Assembly (NCBI RefSeq): GCF_019075875.1
Contig: NZ_JAHOOZ010000001.1
Span: forward strand, 4,030,001-4,094,000
Direction of reading: 5' to 3'
Origin: Novosphingobium sp. G106
GTDB taxonomy: Bacteria > Pseudomonadota > Alphaproteobacteria > Sphingomonadales > Sphingomonadaceae
DNA length: 64,000 bases
The notes below the pieces were generated by a model that worked only from the letters and a program-made list of their open reading frames with translations, was not told the origin of the DNA and ran no database searches. Shown here piece by piece: positions 36,574 to 45,544 of this stretch. How positions within the stretch are numbered: the first letter of the stretch is position 1; every line of letters begins with the position of its first letter. The position numbers and the translations under genes are program-made.

Positions 36574-37581
36574 ATGGCCATGCACTTCATGTCCGACAAT
36601 GCCGCCTCGGTGCACCCAAACGTCTGGCAGGCGATGCTCGCCGCCGACACCCCAGACTCACCCTATGACGGCGACGCGCTGAGCGCCAAGCTGGACGAGG
36701 CCTTTTCCGAGGTGTTCGAGCGACCCTGCTGGGCGCTCTGGGTGGCGAGCGGCACGGCGGCCAACTGCCTGGCGCTGGCGACGATGGTGCCGCCGCAGGG
36801 CGGCGTCATCTGCCACCGCGAGGCGCATATCGAGACCAGCGAAGGCGGTGCGCCGGGCTTCTACACCCACGGCGCCAAGCTGATGCTGGCGGATGGGGAC
36901 GGCGCGAAGCTGACCCCGACGGCGATCCAAGGCGTGATCGATCCGATCAAGCCCGGGGTCCACTGGGTCCATCCCGCAGCGATCTCCATCACTCAGGCGA
37001 CCGAACTCGGCCGCGTCTATACGCCCGCGGAAGTCACCGAAATCGGCCTTCTGGCGCGCGACAGGACGATGTGGCTGCACATGGACGGGGCACGCTTCGG
37101 CAATGCCGTCGCCTTCCTGCGCAGCACGCCCGCGAAGCTGACCTGCGACGCAGGCGTTCACGCACTGAGCTTCGGCTTCGTCAAGAACGGCGGCCTCGGC
37201 GCCGAGGCGATCGTGTTCTTCGATGAGGGCCTGGCCGACATCGCCCGCTATCGCCGCAAGCGCGCCGGTCACCTCCAGTCCAAGGGCCGTTTCCTCGCCG
37301 CGCAGATCCTGGCCCTGCTCGACGGCAAGCTGTGGCTGGAAAACGCCATGGCCGCGAACGAGGCTGCGGCGATCATCTCGCAAGGCGCCGCGGACCGCCT
37401 GCTCGAGCCGGTCGAAGGCAACCAGCTGTTCGTGCGCATGTCGGGTGCCGAACGCGAGGCGCTGCGCGGGCAGGGCTTCGCGTTCTACGATCACGGCCCC
37501 GATGGGGCACGGATGGTGACCGCCTGGGACAGCCGGCCCGAACACTGCACGGCAATGGCCGAAGCGATCGCGGCGCTCTAG
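36574..37581 (+). CDS. Low-specificity L-threonine aldolase-like PLP enzyme
   Basis: The 335-residue beta-eliminating lyase family protein cleaves threonine or allo-threonine to glycine and acetaldehyde with pyridoxal phosphate. The start MAMHFMSDNAASVHPNVWQAM and GTAANCLALATM (cofactor phosphate site) match the family. The PLP aspartate lies in WLHMDGARFGNA, and the Schiff-base Lys is K204 in FGFVKNGGLGAEA. ATG at 36574 is chosen because homology starts there; the open frame further upstream overlaps the divergent acetyltransferase gene. It is convergent with the epimerase-like gene, overlapping by four bases. Confidence 0.88.
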   Translation: MAMHFMSDNAASVHPNVWQAMLAADTPDSPYDGDALSAKLDEAFSEVFERPCWALWVASGTAANCLALATMVPPQGGVICHREAHIETSEGGAPGFYTHGAKLMLADGDGAKLTPTAIQGVIDPIKPGVHWVHPAAISITQATELGRVYTPAEVTEIGLLARDRTMWLHMDGARFGNAVAFLRSTPAKLTCDAGVHALSFGFVKNGGLGAEAIVFFDEGLADIARYRRKRAGHLQSKGRFLAAQILALLDGKLWLENAMAANEAAAIISQGAADRLLEPVEGNQLFVRMSGAEREALRGQGFAFYDHGPDGARMVTAWDSRPEHCTAMAEAIAAL

Positions 37582-38345
37582 ACCAGCGACCTCAGCCCCT
37601 CCCGATAGGTCGGATAGCGCGGCCGCCAGCCGAGGACGCGCTTCGCCTTGCCGTTCGAGATGCGGCGGTTCTCGGCGTAGAAGGCGCGGGCGGCGGGCGA
37701 CAGGGCGGCCTCGTCGAGCGAGAGCAGCGGCGGCTGCGCCACGCCGGCGAGCCGGCAGGCCTCTTCTATCACCGCGTTCTGGCCGCAGGGCAGGTCATCG
37801 CCGAGGTTGTAGGCGCCCACCGGTGCATCAAGCGCCGCGATCACCCCGTAAGCGATGTCCTCGACATGGACGCGGCTGAACACCTGCCCCGGCAGGTCGA
37901 TCCGGTGGGCCTTGCCCTCGCGCACGCGGTCGAGAGCGCTGCGGCCCGGTCCGTAGATGCCCGGCAAGCGGAACACCCGCGCGCCGCGCCGCAGCCATTC
38001 GGCATCGGCTTCGGCACGGGCGGAACGACGGCCACCGCCGGTGGGGGCAGTCTCGTCGACCCAGGCGCCCGCTGTATCCCCATAGACGCCGGTCGAGGAA
38101 AGATAGCCGAGCCAATCGTGCTTCAAGGCGTCGCCGTAGCGCGCGAGCACGGGGTCGACACCTTCGGCCGGTGGCACAGACGACAGGACATGGCTGGCCG
38201 TGGCGAGACCCTCGCGGACCTTATCTTCGTCCTCGAACGGGATGTTTCCGCCGCCGGTACCGGCCACCATCCACCCCTCCTCGCGCATCGCGCGCGCGAT
38301 GACGCTGGCCGTGTAGCCGAGGCCGAAAATAAACAATCGTTTCAT
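37578..38345 (-). CDS. YeeZ-like NAD(P)-dependent epimerase/SDR-family protein
   Basis: The 255-residue Rossmann protein starts MKRLFIFGLGYTASVIARAM (GxGxxAS-type dinucleotide motif) and carries YLSSTGVYGDTAGAWVDE and RLPGIYGPGRSALDR, typical of the extended/atypical SDR group that includes YeeZ. The usual YxxxK active-site pair is not clear, so it may be a non-catalytic or atypical member. The ATG at 38345 is chosen because homology starts there. It is divergent from pepN and convergent with the aldolase. Confidence 0.78.
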   Translation of the reverse strand: MKRLFIFGLGYTASVIARAMREEGWMVAGTGGGNIPFEDEDKVREGLATASHVLSSVPPAEGVDPVLARYGDALKHDWLGYLSSTGVYGDTAGAWVDETAPTGGGRRSARAEADAEWLRRGARVFRLPGIYGPGRSALDRVREGKAHRIDLPGQVFSRVHVEDIAYGVIAALDAPVGAYNLGDDLPCGQNAVIEEACRLAGVAQPPLLSLDEAALSPAARAFYAENRRISNGKAKRVLGWRPRYPTYREGLRSLV

Positions 38346-38403
38346 CGGCCCATTTGATAGCGCGAGCGCTGGCAATCGGAAACGCATGCTCTAGATTGGC
38401 CCC

Positions 38404-41061
38404 ATGGATATCGCCAGCAGACCCTCGACGCCGATCGAGAACCCCGAAACGGCCGACGCCGCAGTACCGCCCAAGGCCCCCGCGGTGATCCGGCGCGAGG
38501 ACTATCGCGCGCCCGACTGGTTCGTGCCCGAGATCGCACTCGATTTCGCGCTCGACCTCGACGCCACGCGTGTCCGGGCGACGCTGGAAGTCCGGCGCAA
38601 CGCGCAAGGCTCGGGCGACCACACGCTACGGCTCAACGGCGACGGCATCGCCGCGCGTTCGGTCCTGGTCGACGGACAGGTCGCGAACGACTGGCGGATG
38701 GACGGGCTGGACCTGCTGATCGAGCTGTCGGGCGACGCCCATACGGTCGAGATCGAAACGCTGATCAATCCGGCCGCCAACAGCCAGCTGATGGGGCTCT
38801 ACGCCTCGAACGGCATGCTCTGCACCCAGTGCGAGGCCGAGGGCTTCCGCCGCATCGCCTTCTTCCCCGACCGCCCCGACGTGCTCAGCACTTACAAGGT
38901 GCACATGGAGGGCGACAAGGCACGCTTCCCCGTGCTGCTGTCGAACGGCAACTGCACCGCAACCGGAGAGGGCACCGACGGCAAGCACTGGGCCGAATGG
39001 CACGACCCCTGGCCGAAGCCCTGCTATCTCTTCGCGCTGGTCGCGGGCGAGCTGGTCGCCAACCACGATACCTTCACCACCGCGGGCGGCCGCAAGGTCG
39101 ATCTCAACATCTGGGTCCGCCCGGGCGACGAGGGCCGCACCCAACACGCGATGGATTCGCTGATCGCCTCGCTGAAGTGGGACGAGGAAACCTTCGGCCG
39201 CGAATACGACCTCGACCTGTTCAACATCGTCGCCGTCTCCGACTTCAACATGGGCGCGATGGAGAACAAGGGCCTCAACGTCTTCAACACGCGCTACGTG
39301 CTGGCCGACCCCGAGACCGCGACTGACGCCGACTACGACGCGGTCGAGGGCGTGATCGGCCACGAGTACTTCCACAACTGGTCGGGCAACCGCGTGACCT
39401 GCCGCGACTGGTTCCAGCTTTCGCTCAAGGAAGGCTTCACCGTCCTGCGCGACCAGCTGTTCTCGGCCGACATGGGCTCGCCCGCGGTCAAGCGGATCGA
39501 GGACGTGCGCGTGCTGCGCTCGGCCCAGTTCCCTGAGGATTCGGGGCCGCTGGCGCACCCGATCCGGCCGGATTCCTACCAGGAGATCTCGAACTTCTAC
39601 ACCTCGACCGTCTACAACAAGGGTGCCGAGGTGATCCGCATGATGCGCTCGATGGCGGGGCCCGAATGCTTCCGGGCCGGCACCGACCTCTATTTCGACC
39701 GCCACGACGGCGAGGCAGCGACGTGCGAGGACTTCGTCAAGGCGATCGAGGACGGCACCGGGCTCGACCTCAAGCAGTTCCGCCAGTGGTACAGCCAGGC
39801 CGGCACGCCGCAGGTCAAGGTCCGGGTCGACCACGAAGGCGACACCGCGACGCTCCGCATCACCCAGACCGTCCCCGTCACCCCGGGCCAGCCGGTCAAG
39901 CAGCCGATGCCGATCCCGCTGCGCGTCGCGCTGTTCGACCGCGACAGCAGCGAGCACAGGGGCGAGCAGCTGATCGTGCTCGACAAGGCCGAGGACAGCT
40001 TCACCTTCCCCGGCTTCGCCCGGACGCCAGTGTTGTCTATCAACCGCGGCTTTACCGCGCCCGTCGCCATCGACAGCGACGTGCCCACCGCCGACCTCGT
40101 CTTCCTTGCGGCCAACGACGACGATCCCTTCGCCCGCTACGAAGCCATGCAGAGCCTCGTCGTCCAGCACCTAGTCGCGGCGGTCGGGGGCGGCATGCTC
40201 TGCGATGCCGAGCGGCAGTCGGGCCGCGACGCGATCGGCCGCGCGCTGGCGGCGATCCTCGACGACGCGACGCTCGACGACCTGATGCGCGGCGAACTGA
40301 TGATCCTCCCATCCGAGGCCTATCTCGCCGAGCAGCTCGCGATCGCCGATCCCGGCGCGATCCATGCTGAGCGCGAAGGCCTCAAGGCCTGGCTCGGCCG
40401 CGAGCTCGAGGACCGGCTAGCTGCGCTGCATGACCGGGTCAGCGCTGTGTCCTACAGCCGCAGCGCCGAGGCACGCGGTGCGCGCAAGCTCAAGACGCAG
40501 GCGCTCGTCTATCTCGCGGCGGGCGTGCCCGACGAAGCCGCGAAGCGCGCGGCTACGCAATATGCCGCAGCCGACAACATGACCGACCGCCAGGGCTCGT
40601 TGATGGTGCTCTGCGGCCTTGATACGCCCGCCCGCGAGGAAGCCCTCGCCGACTTCCGCAAGCGCTACGACGGCAATGCCCTGGTCATCGACAAGTGGTT
40701 CTCACTCCAGGCGGGTTCGCTGCACCCCAGGGTGCTCGATCACATCAAGGCGCTGGCCCAGCACCCGGACTTCACGCTGCACAATCCCAACCGCGTGCGC
40801 GCGCTCTACATGTCCGCCGCGGTCAATCCCAAGGCGTTCCACTCGGGCGATGGCGAGGGCTACCGGATGATCGCCGATCTGATCCTGGCGCTCGACCCGA
40901 TCAACGCGCAGACCGCGGCGCGCTTCGTGCCGCCGCTCGGCCGCTGGCGGCGGATCGAACCGCAGCGTTCGGGCATGATGCGCGCCGAACTCGAACGCAT
41001 CGCCGCCGCGCCCAAGCTATCGCGCGACACGCTCGAGCAGGTGACCAAGAGCCTTGGCTAA
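38404..41061 (+). CDS. pepN: Aminopeptidase N
   Basis: PepN is an M1 zinc aminopeptidase that trims N-terminal residues from peptides in the cytoplasm. The 885-residue protein shows the substrate-binding GAMEN motif (about residue 284) and the zinc motif VIGHEYFHNWSGNRVT with HExxH near residue 319, then LKEGFT with the third zinc ligand. Length is standard and no signal peptide is seen. Its stop overlaps the start of pgeF by eight bases, so they are coupled. Confidence 0.96.
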   Translation: MDIASRPSTPIENPETADAAVPPKAPAVIRREDYRAPDWFVPEIALDFALDLDATRVRATLEVRRNAQGSGDHTLRLNGDGIAARSVLVDGQVANDWRMDGLDLLIELSGDAHTVEIETLINPAANSQLMGLYASNGMLCTQCEAEGFRRIAFFPDRPDVLSTYKVHMEGDKARFPVLLSNGNCTATGEGTDGKHWAEWHDPWPKPCYLFALVAGELVANHDTFTTAGGRKVDLNIWVRPGDEGRTQHAMDSLIASLKWDEETFGREYDLDLFNIVAVSDFNMGAMENKGLNVFNTRYVLADPETATDADYDAVEGVIGHEYFHNWSGNRVTCRDWFQLSLKEGFTVLRDQLFSADMGSPAVKRIEDVRVLRSAQFPEDSGPLAHPIRPDSYQEISNFYTSTVYNKGAEVIRMMRSMAGPECFRAGTDLYFDRHDGEAATCEDFVKAIEDGTGLDLKQFRQWYSQAGTPQVKVRVDHEGDTATLRITQTVPVTPGQPVKQPMPIPLRVALFDRDSSEHRGEQLIVLDKAEDSFTFPGFARTPVLSINRGFTAPVAIDSDVPTADLVFLAANDDDPFARYEAMQSLVVQHLVAAVGGGMLCDAERQSGRDAIGRALAAILDDATLDDLMRGELMILPSEAYLAEQLAIADPGAIHAEREGLKAWLGRELEDRLAALHDRVSAVSYSRSAEARGARKLKTQALVYLAAGVPDEAAKRAATQYAAADNMTDRQGSLMVLCGLDTPAREEALADFRKRYDGNALVIDKWFSLQAGSLHPRVLDHIKALAQHPDFTLHNPNRVRALYMSAAVNPKAFHSGDGEGYRMIADLILALDPINAQTAARFVPPLGRWRRIEPQRSGMMRAELERIAAAPKLSRDTLEQVTKSLG

Positions 41062-41821
41062 ACCGGTCGAAGTCAACCGTGCCGAAGTCCTGGCCGGCAT
41101 TCCGCACGGCTTTCTCGGGCGCCGCGGAGGCGTTTCGACCGGCGTGGTCGCGGGGCTCAACGTCGGGCTCGGCTCAGGCGACGAGGAGGCTGCCGTCGCC
41201 GAAAACCGCAAGCGCGCTGCCGCCGCAGTGCTGCCCGGCGCGCCGATCGTTGCCTGCTATCAGATCCACTCACCCGACTGCGTCACGGTGGGCGAACCGT
41301 GGAGCGACGCCGAGCGGCCGCAGGCCGATGCCCTGGTGACCGACCGGCCGGGCCTACTGCTCGGCATCGTCACGGCCGACTGTACGCCCGTGCTATTCGC
41401 CGACCGCGAGGCCGGGGTGATCGGTGCAGCCCACGCGGGCTGGAAGGGCGCGATCGGGGGCGTTACCGACCGCACGATCGAGGCCATGGAAGCGCTGGGC
41501 GCGCGGCGCAGCGCCATTTCCGCAGCGATCGGCCCGACGATCGCGCAGGCCAGCTACGAAGTGGACGAGGGCTTTCGCGAGCGCTTCTTTTCCGCCGATT
41601 CGGCCAATGAACGCTTCTTCGAGGCGGGAAAGCCTGATCATTGGCAGTTCGATCTGCCCGCCTACGTCGCCGCGCGGCTAGCCGGCGCCGGGATCGGCCA
41701 AGTCGCGACCCTAGGCCTCGATACCTATGCTGTGCCCGACCGCTTCTATTCGTTCCGCCGCGCGACGCATCGTGGCGAGCCTGCCTATGGCCGCCAGATG
41801 TCGCTGATCGGACTGCCTTGA
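41054..41821 (+). CDS. pgeF: Peptidoglycan editing factor PgeF (YfiH/laccase-domain)
   Basis: The 255-residue protein of the multicopper-oxidase-like 'laccase domain' family trims wrong amino acids from peptidoglycan precursors. The hallmark TADCTPVLFAD with GAAHAGWKGAIGGV, which holds the zinc Cys and His, is present, as is SAAIGPTIAQASYEV and the end SFRRA.. region. The start is a TTG at 41054 within the pepN end; the next ATG would remove the N-terminal core. It is followed by a 203-base spacer before petA. Confidence 0.88.
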   Translation: MAKPVEVNRAEVLAGIPHGFLGRRGGVSTGVVAGLNVGLGSGDEEAAVAENRKRAAAAVLPGAPIVACYQIHSPDCVTVGEPWSDAERPQADALVTDRPGLLLGIVTADCTPVLFADREAGVIGAAHAGWKGAIGGVTDRTIEAMEALGARRSAISAAIGPTIAQASYEVDEGFRERFFSADSANERFFEAGKPDHWQFDLPAYVAARLAGAGIGQVATLGLDTYAVPDRFYSFRRATHRGEPAYGRQMSLIGLP

Positions 41822-41908
41822 GGCAGGCTGAACGCTTTGCGGAAATCGCCAAAAATGCGGTTGGCAGGGCGAATTTTCGCGTCTATCAGCGCGCCAAGCC
41901 GGGGTCCG

Positions 41909-41927
41909 GCACGGGTCTGACCCGTGC
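41909..41927. other. Isolated short hairpin upstream of petA
   Basis: GCACGGGT and ACCCGTGC form a perfect eight-base-pair stem with a three-base loop. It lies 98 bases before petA. No T-run follows it, so it is not a standard terminator on the plus strand. The rest of the 203-base gap between pgeF and petA holds only an AAGGCAAGG ribosome binding site before petA. Confidence 0.35.
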
Positions 41928-42024
41928 AAAAGCCGGCGTCAGGGGGCTACTCAGGTGTAGCACTGGGCGAATAGGCCCGCGCCACTTTCCGGTTGCGGGC
42001 ATCTAGAGCAAGGCAAGGTCAACC

Positions 42025-42591
42025 ATGGCACATGATGCGGGCACTGACACTCCGGAACACATTGCCGGGGATGGAGTGCGGCGGCGCGATTTCATCAATA
42101 TTGCAGCAGTCAGCGCGGCTGGCGTCGGCGGAGCGCTCACGCTCATCCCGCTGATCAGCCAGATGGCCCCTTCGGCCGACGTGCTGGCCGAGAGCTCGGT
42201 GGAGGTCGACCTTTCGCCGATCAAGCCGGGCCAGGCGATCAAGGGCGTGTTCCGCAAGCAGCCGGTGTTTCTGCGCAATCTGACGCCCAAGGAAATCGCC
42301 GAGGCCGACAAGGTCGCGATCTCCAGCCTGCGCGATCCGCAGACGCTGGCCGAGCGTACCAAGCCCGGTAAGGAGAACTGGCTGATCACGATGGGTGTCT
42401 GCACCCATCTCGGCTGCGTTCCGCTGGGCGCCGGTGAGGGCGAAGTGAAGGGTGAGTTCGGCGGTTATTTCTGCCCTTGCCACGGTTCGACCTACGATAC
42501 CGCTGCGCGCATCCGCAAAGGCCCGGCACCGAAGAACCTCGAAGTGCCGAAGTACGAATTCACCACCGATACCGTCGTCAAGATCGGTTGA
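42025..42591 (+). CDS. petA: Ubiquinol-cytochrome c reductase, Rieske iron-sulfur subunit
   Basis: The Rieske protein passes electrons from ubiquinol to cytochrome c1 in the bc1 complex. The 188-residue protein has a twin-arginine anchor (RRRDFINIAAVSAAGVGG) for Tat insertion. The cluster ligands follow in CTHLGC (about residue 126) and CPCHGS (about 150). It heads the operon petABC, with 27-base gaps between genes. Confidence 0.97.
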   Translation: MAHDAGTDTPEHIAGDGVRRRDFINIAAVSAAGVGGALTLIPLISQMAPSADVLAESSVEVDLSPIKPGQAIKGVFRKQPVFLRNLTPKEIAEADKVAISSLRDPQTLAERTKPGKENWLITMGVCTHLGCVPLGAGEGEVKGEFGGYFCPCHGSTYDTAARIRKGPAPKNLEVPKYEFTTDTVVKIG

Positions 42592-42618
42592 GGCCGAGAG
42601 CTACGCTGAGGACAAACC

Positions 42619-43902
42619 ATGAGCTTTCCCTGGGCCAATGAATACAAGCCGTCGCATCCGTTCATGAAATGGATGGACGAGAAGCTGCCCGTGCCGCGTC
42701 TCGTCTACAATTCGGTCGGCTCCGGCTATCCCGTGCCGCGCAACCTCAATTACTGGTGGAACTTCGGTTTCATGGCGCTGACGTGCCTGGGCATCCAGAT
42801 CGTCACCGGCATCATCCTGGCGATGCATTACGCAGCTAACGCGGGCGTCGCTTTCGATTCGGTCGAGCACATCATGCGCGACGTCAACTGGGGCTGGATG
42901 CTGCGCTACACGCATGCCAACGGCGCCTCGGCGTTCTTCGCGGTGATCTACATCCACATCTTCCGCGGCTTCTACTACGGCTCGTACAAGGCCCCGCGCG
43001 AAATGGTGTGGCTGCTCGGGGTCGTGATCTTCCTGCTGATGATGGCCACGGGCTTCATGGGCTACGTGCTTCCCTGGGGCCAGATGAGCTACTGGGGCGC
43101 CAAGGTCATCACCGGCCTGTTCGGTGCGATCCCGCTGGTTGGCGAACCGATCCAGCACTGGCTGCTCGGCGGCTTCGCTCCCGACAACGCCGCGCTGAAC
43201 CGCTTCTTCTCGCTGCACTACCTGCTGCCGTTCGTCATCGTCGGCGTGGTCGTGCTGCACATCTGGGCGCTGCACATCCCGGGCTCGTCGAACCCGACGG
43301 GCGTCGAAGTGAAGACCGAGAGCGACACCGTGCCGTTCTTCCCCTTCTTCATCGCCAAGGATGGCTGGACGCTCGGCCTAGGCCTGACCCTCTTCACCGC
43401 CCTGGTGTTCTTCGGCCCGAACATGTTCGGCCACCCGGATAACTACATCCCGGCGAACCCGATGAGCACCCCGGCGCACATCGTGCCCGAATGGTACTTC
43501 TGGCCGTTCTACGCGATCCTGCGCGCCTTCACCTTCGACTTCTTCATCGTTCCCGCCAAGCTGATGGGCGTGATGGCGATGTTCGGCGCGATCCTGGTGT
43601 GGTTCTTCCTGCCCTGGCTCGACAAGTCGCCGGTGCGCTCGGCGAACTACCGCCCGACCTACCGGAAGTTCTTCTGGTTCGGCCTGATCCCGACCATGCT
43701 CGTGCTGTTCTACTGCGGCGGTGCGCCGGCGCAGGAACCCTACGTCATGATCAGCCAGATCGCGGCGTTCTACTACTTCGCGCACTTCCTCATCATCCTG
43801 CCGATCGTCTCCTCGATCGAACGGCCCGATCCGCTGCCCTTCTCGATCACCGAGGCTGTCCTCGGCAAGGACGAGACCGCCGCTTCGGCTCCGGCCGCCT
43901 GA
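42619..43902 (+). CDS. petB: Cytochrome b subunit of the bc1 complex
   Basis: The 427-residue membrane protein holds the two b hemes and both quinone sites. The helix motifs seen are [48 protein letters not shown] (heme His pair), then [25 protein letters not shown] and the Qo motif [14 protein letters not shown]. Length is standard for alphaproteobacteria. It is the second gene of the petABC operon. Confidence 0.98.
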   Translation: MSFPWANEYKPSHPFMKWMDEKLPVPRLVYNSVGSGYPVPRNLNYWWNFGFMALTCLGIQIVTGIILAMHYAANAGVAFDSVEHIMRDVNWGWMLRYTHANGASAFFAVIYIHIFRGFYYGSYKAPREMVWLLGVVIFLLMMATGFMGYVLPWGQMSYWGAKVITGLFGAIPLVGEPIQHWLLGGFAPDNAALNRFFSLHYLLPFVIVGVVVLHIWALHIPGSSNPTGVEVKTESDTVPFFPFFIAKDGWTLGLGLTLFTALVFFGPNMFGHPDNYIPANPMSTPAHIVPEWYFWPFYAILRAFTFDFFIVPAKLMGVMAMFGAILVWFFLPWLDKSPVRSANYRPTYRKFFWFGLIPTMLVLFYCGGAPAQEPYVMISQIAAFYYFAHFLIILPIVSSIERPDPLPFSITEAVLGKDETAASAPAA

Positions 43903-43929
43903 CCCTCTGAGAGACGGAAAGACAGACAC

Positions 43930-44766
43930 ATGATCCGCATCCTCTCCATCGCCGTCGGGCTGTTCTTCACGCTCGCACTGGCCTGGTCGTTCGGTAACGG
44001 CGCCTACAACGCGATCACCGAGCCCGCGGCCCCGACGGCCGAGCACGAGTTCCATCTTCACCCGAAGGAGCTCCACCTCGCCAGCGACGGCGTGTTCGGC
44101 AAGTTCGACAAGCAGCAGCTGCAGCGTGGCTTCCAGGTCTACAAGGAAGTCTGCTCGGCCTGCCACTCGCTGCGTCTGGTCGCCTTCCGCGACCTGAAGC
44201 AGATTGGCTACAACGACGACGAAGTGAAGGCGATCGCCGCCGGCTTCCAGGTTCCGGGCGTCGATCCCACGACCGGTGAAACCAACACGCGTCCGGGCCT
44301 GCCGACCGACTACTTCCCCAAGCCCTTCGCCAACGACATCGCCGCGCGCGCCGCCAACAACAATGCGGTTCCGCCCGATCTGTCGCTGATGACCAAGGCC
44401 CGCCACGAAGGTCCCGCCTATGTCTATTCGCTGCTGACGGGCTTCCAGAACCAGCCGGCCGAACTGATCAAGGAGTTCCCGGACTCCAAGACGCCCAACG
44501 GCCTGCACTACAACCCGTACTTCGCGAACCTCAACCTCGCGATGGCGCCGCCGCTGACCGCAGATGGCCAGATCACCTACAAGGACGGCACGCCCTCCAC
44601 GGTCGACCACTACGCCAAGGACGTCGCCGCGTTCCTCGTCTGGACGGCCGAGCCCAAGCTCGAGAAGCGTCACCAGACGGGCTGGCCGGTCGTCCTGTTC
44701 CTGCTGTTCGCTACGGTCCTGGGCAACCTCGCCTACCGCAACGTGTGGCGTAACGAAAAGCACTGA
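43930..44766 (+). CDS. petC: Cytochrome c1 subunit of the bc1 complex
   Basis: The 278-residue subunit carries heme c covalently at CSACH (about residue 75), which lies just after an N-terminal membrane-type signal. The C-terminus is a membrane anchor (GWPVVLFLLFATVLGNLAYRNVW), and MTKARHEGPAYVYSLLTGF and the later MAPPL probably form the heme-ligand region. It is the last gene of petABC and is followed by a terminator. Confidence 0.97.
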   Translation: MIRILSIAVGLFFTLALAWSFGNGAYNAITEPAAPTAEHEFHLHPKELHLASDGVFGKFDKQQLQRGFQVYKEVCSACHSLRLVAFRDLKQIGYNDDEVKAIAAGFQVPGVDPTTGETNTRPGLPTDYFPKPFANDIAARAANNNAVPPDLSLMTKARHEGPAYVYSLLTGFQNQPAELIKEFPDSKTPNGLHYNPYFANLNLAMAPPLTADGQITYKDGTPSTVDHYAKDVAAFLVWTAEPKLEKRHQTGWPVVLFLLFATVLGNLAYRNVWRNEKH

Positions 44767-44789
44767 GGCTAGCGCCAGACAGGCTAATC

Positions 44790-44829
44790 AACGCCCCTCG
44801 CATCACCCGATGCGGGGGCGTTTGCTTTT
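44790..44829 (+). terminator. Rho-independent terminator after petABC
   Basis: ACGCCCCTCGCATC (44791-44804) pairs with GATGCGGGGGCGT at 44809-44821 through one bulge, followed by TTGCTTTTG. It lies 24 bases after the petC stop and before apt. Confidence 0.8.
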
Positions 44830-44841
44830 GGGGATACCCAG

Positions 44842-45378
44842 ATGACCATCGATGAACTGAAGGCCCTGATCCGCTCGATCCCGGACTTCCCGCAGCCGGG
44901 CATCCTGTTCCGCGACGTGACCACGCTGATGGGCAACGGCCCGGGCTTCGCGGCCACCGTCAAGCTGCTCGCCGAGCAGGCGAAGGCACTGGGGGCAGAG
45001 GCCATTGCCGGGATCGAGGCGCGCGGGTTCATCTTCGGCGCGGCTGCAGCGGCCGAGCTGGGCCTTGGCTTCGTACCGGTGCGCAAGCCGGGCAAGCTGC
45101 CGGTTCCGGTGCTGGCGCTCGACTATGCGCTGGAATACGGCACGGGCACGCTCGAAATCGATCCAGACGCGATCGACGCCGGGCAGCGCGTGGTGGTGAT
45201 CGACGACCTGCTCGCCACCGGCGGTACCGCTCTCGCCGCGACGCAGCTCCTGCGCAAGGCAGGAGCGAATGTCGAGCATTCGCTGTTCGTCATCGACCTA
45301 CCCGATCTGGGCGGCAACGAAAGGCTGCGCGCGGCCGGACTATCCGTGACAGCGCTGATGGAGTTCCCGGGACACTGA
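44842..45378 (+). CDS. apt: Adenine phosphoribosyltransferase
   Basis: Apt salvages adenine to AMP with PRPP. The 178-residue protein has IPDFPQPGILFRDVTTLM near the start, AIAGIEARGFIFGAA, PVRKPGKLP and the PRPP-binding motif VVVIDDLLATGGTALA. Length is standard. It follows the petC terminator and probably has its own promoter; the 5' gap is only 12 bases past the terminator. Confidence 0.96.
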   Translation: MTIDELKALIRSIPDFPQPGILFRDVTTLMGNGPGFAATVKLLAEQAKALGAEAIAGIEARGFIFGAAAAAELGLGFVPVRKPGKLPVPVLALDYALEYGTGTLEIDPDAIDAGQRVVVIDDLLATGGTALAATQLLRKAGANVEHSLFVIDLPDLGGNERLRAAGLSVTALMEFPGH

Positions 45379-45382
45379 AATA

Positions 45383-45537
45383 CCTTCTCCCGCCTGCGGG
45401 AGAAGGATAGCGCAGCTTGCCGCGCCAGCGGCTAGCGAAGCTTGGATGAGGGCGGGACACGCTACACCCGCCACCCTCACCGCTGCGACCAGCGAGCAAG
45501 CCAGCCAGTCTCGCTCCTCTCCCGCAAGCGGGAGAGG
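45383..45537. repeat. Paired palindromic intergenic repeat element (BIME/REP-like)
   Basis: Two similar perfect hairpins, CCTTCTCCCGC/GCGGGAGAAGG (45383-45406) and CCTCTCCCGC/GCGGGAGAGG (45516-45537), frame a spacer of about 110 bases that contains GGATGAGGGCGGG. The hairpins share the CTCCCGC core. The element lies between the convergent apt and malonyl-CoA decarboxylase genes and could stop transcription from both sides. Elements of this form are common and repeated in alphaproteobacterial genomes. Confidence 0.65.
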
Positions 45538-45544
45538 GTGGCCC

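Noticed and set aside
38626..40170. 514-codon frame opposite pepN
   Set aside because: It lies fully inside a gene with intact zinc-protease motifs and shows no domain.
43378..44763. 461-codon frame opposite petB and petC
   Set aside because: It is antisense to two subunits of the bc1 complex and rich in Arg/Gly/Val/Asp with no motif.
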